NCBI RefSeq assembly: GCF_900106055.1
Contig: NZ_LT629792.1
Coordinates: 186,001-250,000 of the forward strand
Direction: 5' to 3'
Length of the DNA stretch: 64,000 nt
Source of the DNA: Schaalia radingae
Lineage (GTDB): Bacteria; Actinomycetota; Actinomycetes; Actinomycetales; Actinomycetaceae
Positions 1-8,654 of this stretch are shown here, one piece after another (position 1 is the first letter of the stretch; each line of letters starts with the position of its first letter). A model generated the notes under the pieces. The model saw only the letters and a list, made by a program, of their open reading frames with translations. It was not told where the DNA came from and searched no databases. The translations under genes were made by a program, and so were the position numbers.

Positions 1-549
1 GATGCGCTGCTAAACGGCGAAGAATTGCCACCAATCCCTCTTGTCGACCGAACAGACTGTGATGTCACGGCTGGGATGAGTGAAACGCAGGTATCCGGAC
101 AGCATCTCGCATCAGCTTTCGAGCAAGTCGCTCAATTCAACGTCATTGCGCTTGAAACGCTTTCGCCCCGTGACCGCATCTTTGGATTGTCGTGGTTGCT
201 AGGCCGGGACATTCACGACATTGATCTGCTAACAGAGCGAGACGCCGAAGAACTTCTCGCAATCGTCAAAGCGGCTTTCATGCGAGAAGGCCGCCGACTG
301 CAAACGAGTAAGGACGCTTATCGGACCGCTAGCACTCCAAGTGGCTTCACGCGAGCACAGATTGATAGCGAACTGGAAAACGGCGGCACTTTTGCTGATG
401 CAATTCGACGTTTGTCGGATAGAGAAGATGATTTGCTTCATCAGGAGGTTTACGGTGGGACACCACCGCCTGACCCTGACGATTACGGCGTGTACGCGCA
501 GCGAGGCGACGTAGAAGCCGAACAAGAAGCCTCCCAAGAAATGCCATGA
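1..549 (+). CDS. hypothetical protein, 5' end outside the window
   Basis: The reading frame is open from the first base, so the true start lies upstream; the first internal start candidate is TTG at 25. I do not recognise the family. The visible 182 residues are hydrophilic with no membrane segment; the middle (about residues 35-105) looks helical and the C-terminus is acidic, ending in a Glu/Ala-rich tail. Its stop overlaps the start of the DUF3800 gene by four bases (ATGA), so the two are probably translated together. It may be the partner of that DUF3800 protein. Confidence 0.6.
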   Translation, partial: DALLNGEELPPIPLVDRTDCDVTAGMSETQVSGQHLASAFEQVAQFNVIALETLSPRDRIFGLSWLLGRDIHDIDLLTERDAEELLAIVKAAFMREGRRLQTSKDAYRTASTPSGFTRAQIDSELENGGTFADAIRRLSDREDDLLHQEVYGGTPPPDPDDYGVYAQRGDVEAEQEASQEMP

Positions 550-1241
550 CGACCGGACCGTCCAACGAATCTACCGCCCTCATCCCAAAGCATGAAGGTG
601 ACTACTTCGTTTACGCCGACGAAACAGGCAACCTTGACTTCAAGAGCGCCGATTCGCCGTACTTTGGCTTCGGGACAGCAATGTTCCCAGCCAACCACGC
701 CACGCAGATGTGGGATGCTCACTTCCTGCGCCTATCCCTCCAAGACCAAGGAGTAAGCCTGCCAAATGGGTTCCACGCCGCAAAAGACAGCTGGAACGTA
801 CGCCGACAAGTCTTCTTAATGTTGGCAGACCAAGAAATCACGGTTGACTCAACGTTCCTGTACAAAGCCAATGCCTATAAAAAGATTCTCTTACATGCTG
901 ATCCGCAAATGAGGCTCTACAAAATGGCGTGGTACCTGCACTTTAAAGACTTGTGTCAGCGGCGTATACCTAAGCAGGCTCACATATATGCCATAGTTGC
1001 ATCGTTTGGAACCAAGATGCGTGCAGAAGCCGCCAGAGAAGCGTTGAAAGATGTGGCAGACCAGCAGCCACAAGACATTACCTTATGCGTATGGGATTCG
1101 GCCTCTTGTTTCGGTCTGCAAGCCGCCGATTATGCACTGTGGGCGATCAATCGCCACGTAAGCGGAAGGGCACTTGATCATTATGAAGATCTCATTAAGC
1201 CGTACGTGAGATCTGTTTTCCTACCTTGGGGAAATAAGTAG
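546..1241 (+). CDS. DUF3800 domain-containing protein
   Basis: 231 residues. The N-terminal stretch FVYADETGNLDF (about residues 21-32) is the conserved start of DUF3800, a family with a predicted RNase H-like fold in which the early Asp and Glu are part of the presumed active site. A later conserved stretch, SASCFGLQAADYALWAINR (about 183-201), resembles the C-terminal LQxADxxAW signature of the family. The gene overlaps the upstream partner by ATGA. DUF3800 proteins are often found on phages and in defence-rich regions, but their biochemical role is not settled; nuclease activity here would be inference. Confidence 0.8.
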   Translation: MTTGPSNESTALIPKHEGDYFVYADETGNLDFKSADSPYFGFGTAMFPANHATQMWDAHFLRLSLQDQGVSLPNGFHAAKDSWNVRRQVFLMLADQEITVDSTFLYKANAYKKILLHADPQMRLYKMAWYLHFKDLCQRRIPKQAHIYAIVASFGTKMRAEAAREALKDVADQQPQDITLCVWDSASCFGLQAADYALWAINRHVSGRALDHYEDLIKPYVRSVFLPWGNK

Positions 1242-1297
1242 TGTCGGCTATCCCCGCTTGGGGGAAGTCCACCTCCGGAAGACTTATCGCCGACACT
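1240..1297. other. nested hairpin after the DUF3800 gene
   Basis: AGTGTCGGC at 1240-1248 pairs perfectly with GCCGACACT at 1289-1297. Inside this stem are a CCCC-GCTT-GGGG hairpin and an AAGTC/GACTT hairpin, so the transcript could fold as a three-way junction. No T-tract follows, so it is not a classical terminator; it could be a 3' stabiliser or a U-less terminator of the operon. Confidence 0.45.
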
Positions 1298-1362
1298 GAA
1301 AGTGTATCATTTAGCCTTCGTCTGTCTCAAGAAAACCAGCACGCTACCGTCTCCAACTGCAC

Positions 1363-1782
1363 GTGCCTACAGTTACGATCATGCGCGCGAGTGCTCCATC
1401 GTGGGATCAAGTCGTGCGAGAAGCGGCGCGTGAACAGATCACGCTGCGCCGCTCACGCCTGCACGGTGCGCGCGGACTATGGGTACCAGCCCAGCGCACC
1501 ATCTGGGTGGACAGCCGCCTGCCTGACCATCACGCTGCGCCCACGTTGGCGCACGAGCTGATCCACGCGCGCAGGGGTGACAGTGAGTGTGCGACTGATA
1601 CTCTGGCGGAACAGATGATTGATCAGCGCGTGGCACGCATGTGGATTAGCCGGGCTGCGTATGCTCGCCTGGAACACGAGTACGGTGGAGATGTGTGGAT
1701 GATTGCCGACAGTTTGGATGTGCCCGTGTGGGTGGTGCAGGCGTACCGTCGAGTACTGGAGCGGGAGCGGTGCGGCTTTTGA
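1363..1782 (+). CDS. ImmA/IrrE family metallo-endopeptidase
   Basis: 139 residues. The zinc-protease motif HELIH (HExxH) is at about residues 64-68, in the usual context following a strand that reads TIWVDSRL. ImmA/IrrE peptidases usually cleave XRE-type repressors encoded beside them; no such repressor is visible next to this gene. The C-terminus (VVQAYRRVLERER) is closely similar to that of the second copy starting at 3583, so the two are paralogues. The start GTG at 1363 is uncertain; an ATG at 1381 would remove six residues. Confidence 0.8.
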   Translation: MPTVTIMRASAPSWDQVVREAAREQITLRRSRLHGARGLWVPAQRTIWVDSRLPDHHAAPTLAHELIHARRGDSECATDTLAEQMIDQRVARMWISRAAYARLEHEYGGDVWMIADSLDVPVWVVQAYRRVLERERCGF

Positions 1783-1845
1783 CCCGCGCCGCCACGGCTA
1801 CGACATTCACGGAGACGAAGACGAGCAAACACAAATGGAGCCATA

Positions 1846-3138
1846 ATGTTCGGAAGAAAAAAGCAACAAATCCAACAACTTCAGGAACAAGTTGATAGTC
1901 TTCAACAAGTTCTGGCCGAGGCCGGAGGCGGCGACCTCGCCGGGTTAGCCGAAGAAGTTGTAACAAAACGAGCCGAACTTCAAAGCCTTATTCGAGAGCT
2001 AGACTCGGAAACTGAAAAAGCTCAAAGCAAGCTGGCAAAGACGCAAAGTGAACTTAACGAAACCGAGCAGAAACTCAGTCATACTCAGAACGAATTGGAT
2101 GCGCTGCGAGGGCTTTACGCTGACGTTCATGCATTAGATGAGCTTGGGTTTACCAGCTATGCGAATCCTGCTAAAGATTCCGTTGCACTTGGAGAAGAAC
2201 TAAAACGTGTGCAGACCGAGGCTAAACAGATTCTTCAGAGCAAGCGCGCCACTACAGCCGTAAGTGGTTTCACTTTCAATAACTCTGCTGCCAAAGGGCG
2301 CAAATTTGTTAACGACATGTCAAAAATGATGCTACGTGCATATAACGCAGAGTGTGAGAACTGTATGCTCACGGTCAAGGCCGGGAATGGGGATGCGGCT
2401 CGTAAACGTCTTGATAGGGCGCGCGATCAAGTAGCGAGACTCGGACGGATGATAAGCCTTGAAATTACTGGTCGATACCACGGTTTGCGTGTAAGGGAAT
2501 TAGAGCTGACTCTCGAATATCAAAACGCGAAGAAGCGTGAGAAAGAAGAGGAGCGGGAACGTAAAGCGCGGTTACGCGAAGAAGCTCGCGCGCAAAAAGA
2601 GCTTGAAGCTGAGAAGAATCGTCTCGAGAAAGAAAAACAACACTACCTCAACGTGATCGCCACAATGGAAGCCACCGGCAACACCGAAGAAATCCAAACC
2701 CTTAAAGACAAACTCGTTGAGATTGATAAGAGCATTAATGACGTTGATTACCGGGCGGCGAATATCCGCGCCGGCTACGTGTACGTGATCTCTAACATCG
2801 GCAGTTTTGGTGAGGACATGGTTAAGATCGGCATGACCCGCAGGCTCAACCCGCTAGACCGTGTTCGTGAGCTTTCTGACGCTTCAGTGCCGTTTAACTT
2901 TGACGTGCACGCTCTGTTCTTCAGTGAAGATGCTGTGGGCGTGGAGACAGAGCTTCATCACCGTTTCGCAGATCAGCGTGTGAACTTGATTAATCAGCGG
3001 CGCGAGTTTTTCAAGGTGACGCCTGCTCAGGTAAAAGACGCGCTAGCTGACATTTCAGGCAACCTGCTTGAGTTTGTGGACGAGCCAGAAGCAGAGCAGT
3101 ACCGTATGTCGGTGCAAATGAGGGAAAGCAGTAAATAG
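1846..3138 (+). CDS. DUF4041 / T5orf172 (GIY-YIG-like) domain protein
   Basis: 430 residues. An N-terminal coiled coil (about 5-90, rich in Glu, Gln, Lys and Leu) is followed by a DUF4041 region (about 90-200), a second very charged helix (about 215-300) and a C-terminal T5orf172/MUG113 domain of the GIY-YIG nuclease fold (about 308-400: GYVYVISNIGSFGEDMVKIG, then TELHHRF and REFFKV). This architecture is common on phages and mobile elements; a nuclease or DNA-binding role is predicted but not established. It is followed by a clear terminator and lies between two ImmA/IrrE genes, so the patch may be a prophage or defence remnant. Confidence 0.85.
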   Translation: MFGRKKQQIQQLQEQVDSLQQVLAEAGGGDLAGLAEEVVTKRAELQSLIRELDSETEKAQSKLAKTQSELNETEQKLSHTQNELDALRGLYADVHALDELGFTSYANPAKDSVALGEELKRVQTEAKQILQSKRATTAVSGFTFNNSAAKGRKFVNDMSKMMLRAYNAECENCMLTVKAGNGDAARKRLDRARDQVARLGRMISLEITGRYHGLRVRELELTLEYQNAKKREKEEERERKARLREEARAQKELEAEKNRLEKEKQHYLNVIATMEATGNTEEIQTLKDKLVEIDKSINDVDYRAANIRAGYVYVISNIGSFGEDMVKIGMTRRLNPLDRVRELSDASVPFNFDVHALFFSEDAVGVETELHHRFADQRVNLINQRREFFKVTPAQVKDALADISGNLLEFVDEPEAEQYRMSVQMRESSK

Positions 3139-3155
3139 CGCTTGTGAAATGGTTT

Positions 3156-3190
3156 GCCGCCAGTCCTTTATTTGGGGCTGGCGGCTTTTC
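3156..3190 (+). terminator. rho-independent terminator of the DUF4041 gene
   Basis: GCCGCCAG (3156-3163) pairs with CTGGCGGC (3178-3185), followed by TTTTCTT. It begins 17 bases after the stop codon. Confidence 0.85.
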
Positions 3191-3221
3191 TTGTCCTACC
3201 CCTGGTGTAGAAATAGGGACT

Positions 3222-3365
3222 GTGAGTGATAGGCGTATTGAGTGGTTGGAGAGCGTCGCCCACGTGGCCGGCGTGGAAGTAGAATACTCGCCTACCAATA
3301 GTCTGGATGGCTTCTACGAACACTCCCAGCGCCGCGACAAGAAATGCTCCCTATTCCACGCTTGA
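3222..3365 (+). pseudogene. N-terminal remnant resembling an ImmA/IrrE gene
   Basis: A 47-codon frame beginning at GTG 3222. Its first part (IEWLESVAHVAGVEVEY, then GFY about 10 residues later) matches the N-terminal region of the ImmA/IrrE protein at 3583 (VVNWLGRQGVEVVEA, then GFY), but it ends before any HExxH site. It is most simply the truncated front of a third family member. A longer frame starting at 3144 runs through the terminator and is unlikely. Confidence 0.45.
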
Positions 3366-3392
3366 CACAAGTCTAGTCGCTACGCGTATACT
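3362..3392 (+). promoter_or_regulatory. promoter of the candidate small RNA
   Basis: TTGACA at 3362-3367 and TATACT at 3387-3392, separated by 19 bases (a little long). Transcription would start near 3399, in front of the structured segment and not in front of a coding sequence. Confidence 0.5.
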
Positions 3393-3397
3393 GGGAA

Positions 3398-3537
3398 ACA
3401 ACGGAGGTCTTGACCTGAACAGTCAGCACCCTTCGTTCCCCCGCTACCAGGGTTAGTGGAGGGGTGTGCGTGAGGTTTTCGCACGTTCATACATACCTAG
3501 GTTCGCCACTCGGAAAAGGGTGGCGAACTTTTATTTT
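3398..3537 (+). ncRNA. candidate structured small RNA
   Basis: About 140 nt between a promoter-like sequence and a strong terminator, with no good reading frame. Visible stems: AGGT/ACCT at 3405-3416; a CCCCCGCTA arm (3438-3446) pairing with TAGTGG-A-GGGG (3454-3464) around the loop CCAGGGT; GTGCG/CGCAC (3466-3470 with 3480-3484); and a terminator with a perfect 9-bp stem (GTTCGCCAC 3501-3509 with GTGGCGAAC 3520-3528) and a T-rich tail. I do not recognise it as SRP RNA, 6S RNA, tmRNA or RNase P RNA. It lies between the ImmA-like remnant and the second intact ImmA/IrrE gene. Confidence 0.45.
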
Positions 3538-3582
3538 GGGTATTAACTCCTATTTGCCTATGGCGCTTCGTATGATGCGGGT

Positions 3583-3990
3583 GTGAATGGGCTGCATGAG
3601 GCTGAGGTAGTGAACTGGCTAGGTCGGCAGGGTGTTGAGGTGGTGGAGGCCCGCCTACCGGCTGGGGAGTGGGGTTTCTACTCGCTACGAGACAGGCTGG
3701 TCGTGATCGACAGTGGGCTCACCGGCTCGCAGCGACTGTTTGCTCTGCTGCATGAGAGCGTGCACGTGGAGGCGGAGCATGATGGGCATCAGTGTGTGCG
3801 CGTTGAAAAGCGGATTGACGAGCAGGTCGCGCAGATCATGATTGACCTCGCGGATTACGCGTGGGCTGAGTCGCAGTACGGTTGGAATACTCCCGCCATT
3901 GCCCTTGAGCTGGACGTGCCACGCCGCGCAGTCCAGGCATACCGCAGAGCGCTGGAGCGCGCCGCGGTGCAGAACCTAGCCAGAACCTGA
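3583..3990 (+). CDS. ImmA/IrrE family metallo-endopeptidase (second copy)
   Basis: 135 residues from a GTG start at 3583. The HExxH motif is HESVH at about residues 57-61. The C-terminus (VPRRAVQAYRRALERAA) closely resembles that of the copy at 1363-1782. As with that copy, no repressor-type substrate gene is adjacent. It follows the candidate small RNA directly, which could be coincidental. The family assignment is firm; the substrate is unknown. Confidence 0.8.
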   Translation: MNGLHEAEVVNWLGRQGVEVVEARLPAGEWGFYSLRDRLVVIDSGLTGSQRLFALLHESVHVEAEHDGHQCVRVEKRIDEQVAQIMIDLADYAWAESQYGWNTPAIALELDVPRRAVQAYRRALERAAVQNLART

Positions 3991-4916
3991 GTTTTCGCCC
4001 GCCGTGTCGAACTGTTGTGTTTTCGGGGTTTTGTGTGGGTGTGGGTTAGGCTCCCAGCGCTACCGCCATTAAGAACCGCAAGATACCAACGAAAAGTCAG
4101 GGTTGGCGGTTCAGGGAAAACCGGACGGTGCACCAACGGTGCACATTCAGACCAAACTGCACACTTCGTGAGCGCTCAAAAGTAGTTAACGCTCAGACCT
4201 AGCGTGCTCAGTGAATAGCGCTAAACGCCCCGCCGCCTGACACCCTCACTGCTAGCCACACAGACACAGCGACAAGGCAATCGAGACAGCGGCCACGACA
4301 AAACGAACAGTGTCACGCCGCCAGCAGCGGTCTTACAGTTCTTCTTTATCGGCTGACTGCACACCGGGCACAGCCGAGTCTGACGGGATTTCCTCACCAA
4401 TCATAATCAACACAAGAAATCAAGAATCATCACGACTTAACCCCGAAAAACATAAGTTCACCAGGAAACGCCGACCTGGCAAGCCGAAACACTCAACCGG
4501 AGCACCACGTTTTGGCAATTAACCCTTCTTTGGCTCCTGCCCTCTCCTGCGAGTCGGCAGGGGCCAGGTCTGTCAGTACACGCCCGCACCCCGCATGGCA
4601 ATTGACGAGGGCGCCCCCATCCACTGTTGATCAGGGGGTTCGTGCACACGCCGCCCTAAGATTGAGGGGATTGTGCACCACAGAGCCTAAGAGTGAGGGC
4701 AACGTGCACACATCACCCGAAGAACCAGGCCGTGGCGCATCCCTCCCCGTACGATCTACGCAACGATGCCGCTACACTCATTAGTCGAACACGGCCATTC
4801 GAGCGGCCCTCGGTGCTCTGGCGAGAGGGCCATTTCTACCAAAGTGTTGGGTTTTGTGGACTGGGAATGTAAAATGCTCCTAACCATCAATCTGGTGTGA
4901 GAAGGGACTCGCTACT
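3991..4916. other. 926-bp stretch without a convincing gene
   Basis: Contains only short, implausible frames (for example 4310-4522, with no family resemblance). It holds a three-unit 31-bp-phased repeat at 4636-4712, described separately. The last 30 bases carry the GAAGGGA ribosome-binding site of the surface protein at 4917. Nothing else could be identified. Confidence 0.6.
4636..4712. repeat. partial 31-bp-phased GTGCAC repeat array
   Basis: GTGCAC occurs at 4642, 4673 and 4704, exactly 31 bases apart, each preceded by a G-rich block (CAGGGGGTTC, GAGGGGATT, GAGGGCAAC). Layout and spacing match the fuller arrays at 11.6 and 61.4 kb, and the sequence just after it (CATCACCCGAA) also occurs in the centre of the 11.6-kb copy. 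This appears to be a one-sided or decayed member of the same family. Confidence 0.6.
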
Positions 4917-6482
4917 GTGAGAATGAAAACGAGGGCATCACTGAGCGCACTTGCAGCCTTCGCGCTGGTCGCAGGTGTGCAGGGCATGACAAGTGTGGCA
5001 CAGGCAGCTGAAGAACCGCCTGAGAGCAGTTATACGCTGAACTTCAAATGGAAGACGTATGACAGCAATCCGGGATGGACGTACGACCAATCGCGTACGG
5101 GTATTTCCAAAAAGATGAGGATGTACTGCACTCTCTACGGCAAGACGAGTCCGGATGCGGCTGAGAAGCAAATTCCTGCTTATGAGTGGGCAGATGTTCA
5201 AGTGACGTATGGCGAGAAGTCGTCGTATGTCGTGAAGACGCCGTCAACTCGCACCGTTGACGGTACGGATTATGTAGATGTGCATATCGATGCGTGTTAT
5301 CACGTCATGAATGACGAAGAAGGATTTGCGCGTGATCTTGCCACGTCCCACTCGACCGTGGCTGGCACCAACGTCGACGATATTTCGATCTTTCAGCAGG
5401 CGAACACCGACTTTGAATTCGTTCTGACTGAAGGCGTCATTCACCCCGAAGATGCGGATGGTGTATCGGTCAAGATCGGACTGAATCGTACCTATAAAGG
5501 TAAGACTGAAGAAAACTTCAAAGGAAAAAGCCGCCAGAAAACTGTCAATACCTACAACTTCAAGGGCAACGCAGTTCACCATCCGAGCGCGGAATACAAT
5601 GCTGATCGTACTCAGACGCCCATTACCAGAGCAGCTTCCGGGAATGATCTCGACATTTTCAGCCCTTATACGGGTCGCATCAAGACCTACGCGTTGAATG
5701 CGAAGTTTGCTGACACGGGCGGCGTTGTGAACGCAAATGGTCGCTACGAGATTGAAAAGGTCGAAGGCGACGATCTGACTGGGTGGACTGTATACGTCAA
5801 GTCCAATGTGAAGGAAGTTGCGCCTGAGAAACCGACCACCACCCAACCGGACAAGTGCGGTGAAGAAGCGACCGTTAACCTGCCAAAGGCGGAGGATCCT
5901 GACAATCCGGTGTGGAATTACGAGGAGACCCGCGTTAATGCGAAGGGTGAGCCGGACGAAAAAGGCCAGTTTATGAAGGTGACGGCTAAATTGGCTGACC
6001 CTGTTCTCTACATCGTGAAGAAGGATGAAACCACGGGCGAACCGGTCCAGACCGAATGGACATTCGACATCGCCGCTGCTGCATGCCCGGCAGCACCAAA
6101 CTGGGATGATGTGACAACTCCTGCTGACAAGCCTGTCGTTGTTCCCAACCACGGTGGCCCGGTCGCCGATGGTGCCATTGTCCAGGTCAAGGGACCGGGA
6201 ACGGCTGTTATCAACGACAATGGCAACATCACCGTAACCCCGAATTCCGGTGCGCGCGTCGGTGATGTCATTACCGTGACTGTGCTGGACAGGGACGGCA
6301 AGGTGCTTGATACCTTCCAGGTCACGTTGACGAAGGTTGACCAGGTCATCACAGTCAAGCCCGCTGCCGACAGGAAGGGACTGGCACGTACCGGTGCTGA
6401 TCTTGGGATGAGCGGTGCTGCAGCGGCTCTCGCGCTGCTTGCAGGTGCGTCGACCATGATCTTGGCGCGTCGTCGACGTTAG
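4917..6482 (+). CDS. sortase-anchored surface protein with Rib-type domain
   Basis: 521 residues. A signal peptide occupies about residues 1-31 (positive MRMKTR start, hydrophobic core, cleavage near AQAAEE). The C-terminus has a LARTG sorting signal at about 488-492, a hydrophobic stretch and an RRRR tail, so the protein should be covalently attached to peptidoglycan by a class A-like sortase. The part before the anchor (about 405-470: VPNHGGPVADGAIVQVKGPG and onward) matches the Rib/alpha-like repeat domain. The central region is not recognised. GTG at 4917 is preferred over ATG at 4923 because of the GAAGGGA ribosome-binding site. Confidence 0.85.
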   Translation: MRMKTRASLSALAAFALVAGVQGMTSVAQAAEEPPESSYTLNFKWKTYDSNPGWTYDQSRTGISKKMRMYCTLYGKTSPDAAEKQIPAYEWADVQVTYGEKSSYVVKTPSTRTVDGTDYVDVHIDACYHVMNDEEGFARDLATSHSTVAGTNVDDISIFQQANTDFEFVLTEGVIHPEDADGVSVKIGLNRTYKGKTEENFKGKSRQKTVNTYNFKGNAVHHPSAEYNADRTQTPITRAASGNDLDIFSPYTGRIKTYALNAKFADTGGVVNANGRYEIEKVEGDDLTGWTVYVKSNVKEVAPEKPTTTQPDKCGEEATVNLPKAEDPDNPVWNYEETRVNAKGEPDEKGQFMKVTAKLADPVLYIVKKDETTGEPVQTEWTFDIAAAACPAAPNWDDVTTPADKPVVVPNHGGPVADGAIVQVKGPGTAVINDNGNITVTPNSGARVGDVITVTVLDRDGKVLDTFQVTLTKVDQVITVKPAADRKGLARTGADLGMSGAAAALALLAGASTMILARRRR

Positions 6483-6519
6483 TAAACGATTCGGTTCACC
6501 GCCACAGGTGATCTGCAGA

Positions 6520-6554
6520 GTGTGGCTCCTCGTCTTTCAGGCGAGGAGCCACAC
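6520..6554 (+). terminator. hairpin after the surface protein gene
   Basis: GTGTGGCTCCTCG (6520-6532) pairs perfectly with CGAGGAGCCACAC (6542-6554). There is no T-tract, as is common for actinobacterial hairpin terminators. Confidence 0.65.
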
Positions 6555-6567
6555 TGCCTGTGAACCG

Positions 6568-6609
6568 CAAAAAGAAGGTGCTCCGAAGCATGAAACTTCG
6601 GAGCACCTT
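6568..6609 (-). terminator. sodA terminator
   Basis: A perfect 14-bp stem (6575-6588 with 6596-6609) preceded on the plus strand by AAAAAGA, which is a T-tract on the minus strand. It lies about 50 bp past the sodA stop. Confidence 0.85.
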
Positions 6610-6657
6610 TGGTCAGTGGTGCGCCGCGCTGTCGCGGAGCATTCAGTTAGCGGAAAG

Positions 6658-7278
6658 TCAGGCTACAACCAGACCCTTGAAACCGCGAGCGCGCTCCAGG
6701 CGCTCGCTGACATCCTGCCAGTTCACCAGATTCCACCACGCCTTGACGTAGTCAGCCTTGACGTTCAGGTAATCCAGGTAGAAGGCATGTTCCCACATGT
6801 CCAGCATGAGCAGCGGGACCGTCGCAACGGGCACATTCTGATGCTGATCAAACAGCTGGAACGTCACCAGGCGCTCCGCAATTGTGTCCCATGCGAGCAC
6901 TGCCCAGCCGGAACCCTGCAGACCGGTCGCAGCTGCGGTGAACTGTCCCTTGAATGCGTCGAAAGAAGTGAAGAATTCCTTGATGGCTTCAGCCAGCTCG
7001 CCTTCAGGCTCGCCGCCGCCGTCCGGAGACATGTTCTTCCAGAAAATCGAGTGGTTGGTGTGGCCACCGAGGTTGAATGCCAGATCCTTCTCCAGCTTGT
7101 TGATCGTGGGGAAGTCGCCCTTCTCCTGCGCTTCGGCAAGCTTTTCGAGGGCGGTGTTAGCGCCGGTCACATATGTGTTGTGATGCTTGTCGTGGTGCAG
7201 CTCCATAATCTTGCCGGAAATGTGCGGTTCCAGCGCGGAGTAGTCGTACGGAAGATCAGGCAGTGTATAAGTCGGCAT
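6658..7278 (-). CDS. sodA: superoxide dismutase [Fe/Mn]
   Basis: 206 residues, the normal length. Converts superoxide to oxygen and hydrogen peroxide in the cytoplasm. The four metal ligands are visible: His28 in LHHDKHH, His76 in [10 protein letters not shown], and Asp160 and His164 in [12 protein letters not shown]. The residue pattern is Mn-like or cambialistic; metal use cannot be fixed from sequence. AAGGAG lies six bases before the ATG at 7278. It has its own terminator and follows kbl on the same strand after a 160-bp gap, so it is probably a separate transcript. Confidence 0.97.
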   Translation of the reverse strand: MPTYTLPDLPYDYSALEPHISGKIMELHHDKHHNTYVTGANTALEKLAEAQEKGDFPTINKLEKDLAFNLGGHTNHSIFWKNMSPDGGGEPEGELAEAIKEFFTSFDAFKGQFTAAATGLQGSGWAVLAWDTIAERLVTFQLFDQHQNVPVATVPLLMLDMWEHAFYLDYLNVKADYVKAWWNLVNWQDVSERLERARGFKGLVVA

Positions 7279-7438
7279 GGCAGCTCCTTAGCTCTAGACG
7301 AGGCGATTTGCCACACATCCGGGCCTTAAGCCCTGGATGCTTCTTCTTTAGGGTATCGGCCTTCGAATCTTTTCGCATGACTTATATGAGATAATTACTG
7401 GTCACCCTCGTCCACTCTGTCAGTCCGACATCAGCTGC

Positions 7439-8632
7439 CTACCCAATAACGCTCTCACGTGCATCAATGAATGCCTTGACACACGCGCGTACATCGTCCT
7501 CGCTGTGCGCGGCCGACAGCTGCACGCGAATACGTGCCAGCCCCCGCGGAACCACAGGGAAACTGAACGCCGTGACATACACACCCAGCTCCAACATGCG
7601 GGCCGCAATTTTGACGGCCAACGCCGCTCCATCATCTCCACGGAACATCACGGCATGAATCGGATGCGAACCGGGCAGGACATCAAATCCGGCGTCCTCC
7701 ATGAGAGAGCGGAACAGTGCCGACATCTCCTTCAGGTGAGCGCGCGCATCGTCAGCCTGGGCGGCCAGTTCCAAAGCCTTACGCGACCCGGCCACAACAA
7801 CGGGAGCCAACGTGTTGGAGAACAGGTACGGTCGAGCCTGCTGACGCAGGGTGTCCACAATGGCCTGCGGGCCAGCGACATACCCACCCGAAGCGCCACC
7901 CAGCGCCTTGCCGAGTGTGCCGGTCAGAATATCCACCCGACCCTCCACACCGCAGTACTCAGGAGTTCCCCGACCGTGCTGACCGACGAACCCTGTCGCG
8001 TGCGAATCATCCACCATGACGAGGGCGTGAAACTCCTCTGCCAGATCGCAGATCTGTTCAAGGGGAGCGTACGAGCCGTCCATCGAGAAGACACCGTCAG
8101 TGACGATGAGGACCTGATCGCACTTCTTGTCTCGAGCTGCCTGGAGCTGGCGACGCAGATCCTCGATGTCGGCATTGCGGTAGCGGAAGCGGGTGGCCTT
8201 GCACAGGCGAATACCGTCAATCAGTGACGCATGGTTGAGCTCGTCAGACACGATGGCGTCATCGGGACCCAGAAGGGCGCCGAAAATTCCGCCGTTGGCA
8301 TCAAAACACGACGAAAACAGGATGGAGTCATCCATGCGGAGGAACTGAGCGATCTCGCGCTCCAGCGCACTGTGCTGATCCTGAGTACCGGAGATGAAAC
8401 GCACCGATGACATTCCGAAACCCCACCGGTCAAGCGCTTCCTTCGCTGCATCGACAAGTCTCTGATCCCCTGCCAGTCCCAGGTAATTGTTGGCACAGAA
8501 GTTGAGCGCCTGCCCGGAGTTGGTGTCAACGTGGGAGCCCTGGCGACCCAGGATTTCGCGCTCCTCCTTATACAGTCCCTGCTGGCGAATCTGATCGAGG
8601 TGAGCTGTCAGCCGTTCGCTGAGTGTGTCCAT
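7439..8632 (-). CDS. kbl: glycine C-acetyltransferase (2-amino-3-ketobutyrate CoA ligase)
   Basis: 397 residues counted from ATG 8632 (MDTLSERL), which has an AAGGGG ribosome-binding site; the longer open frame upstream is ignored. It is a PLP enzyme of the alpha-oxoamine synthase family: the PLP lysine is in LTGTLGKALGGASGGYVAG, and the DDSHATGF motif carries the cofactor-binding Asp and His. It cleaves 2-amino-3-oxobutyrate with CoA to glycine and acetyl-CoA. The gene starts 22 bp after tdh, whose product is its substrate, forming the standard tdh-kbl threonine degradation operon. Confidence 0.96.
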   Translation of the reverse strand: MDTLSERLTAHLDQIRQQGLYKEEREILGRQGSHVDTNSGQALNFCANNYLGLAGDQRLVDAAKEALDRWGFGMSSVRFISGTQDQHSALEREIAQFLRMDDSILFSSCFDANGGIFGALLGPDDAIVSDELNHASLIDGIRLCKATRFRYRNADIEDLRRQLQAARDKKCDQVLIVTDGVFSMDGSYAPLEQICDLAEEFHALVMVDDSHATGFVGQHGRGTPEYCGVEGRVDILTGTLGKALGGASGGYVAGPQAIVDTLRQQARPYLFSNTLAPVVVAGSRKALELAAQADDARAHLKEMSALFRSLMEDAGFDVLPGSHPIHAVMFRGDDGAALAVKIAARMLELGVYVTAFSFPVVPRGLARIRVQLSAAHSEDDVRACVKAFIDARESVIG

Positions 8633-8654
8633 TGTGAAATGCCCCTTCGGATCT

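Noticed and set aside
1248..1268. TATCCCCGCTTGGGGGAA looks like half of a type I-E CRISPR repeat
   Set aside because: Only one copy exists, no spacer-repeat periodicity follows and there are no cas genes; it is better explained as the inner hairpin of the 1240-1297 structure.
3398..3537. SRP RNA, 6S RNA or RNase P RNA
   Set aside because: The conserved SRP loop motif is absent, and size and stem pattern do not fit 6S or RNase P RNA.
4310..4522. 70-codon frame in the 4-kb intergenic region
   Set aside because: No ribosome-binding site, low-complexity basic composition and no family resemblance.
5244..6152. 302-codon frame opposite the Rib-domain surface protein
   Set aside because: It is antisense to a well-supported secreted protein and shows no family features.
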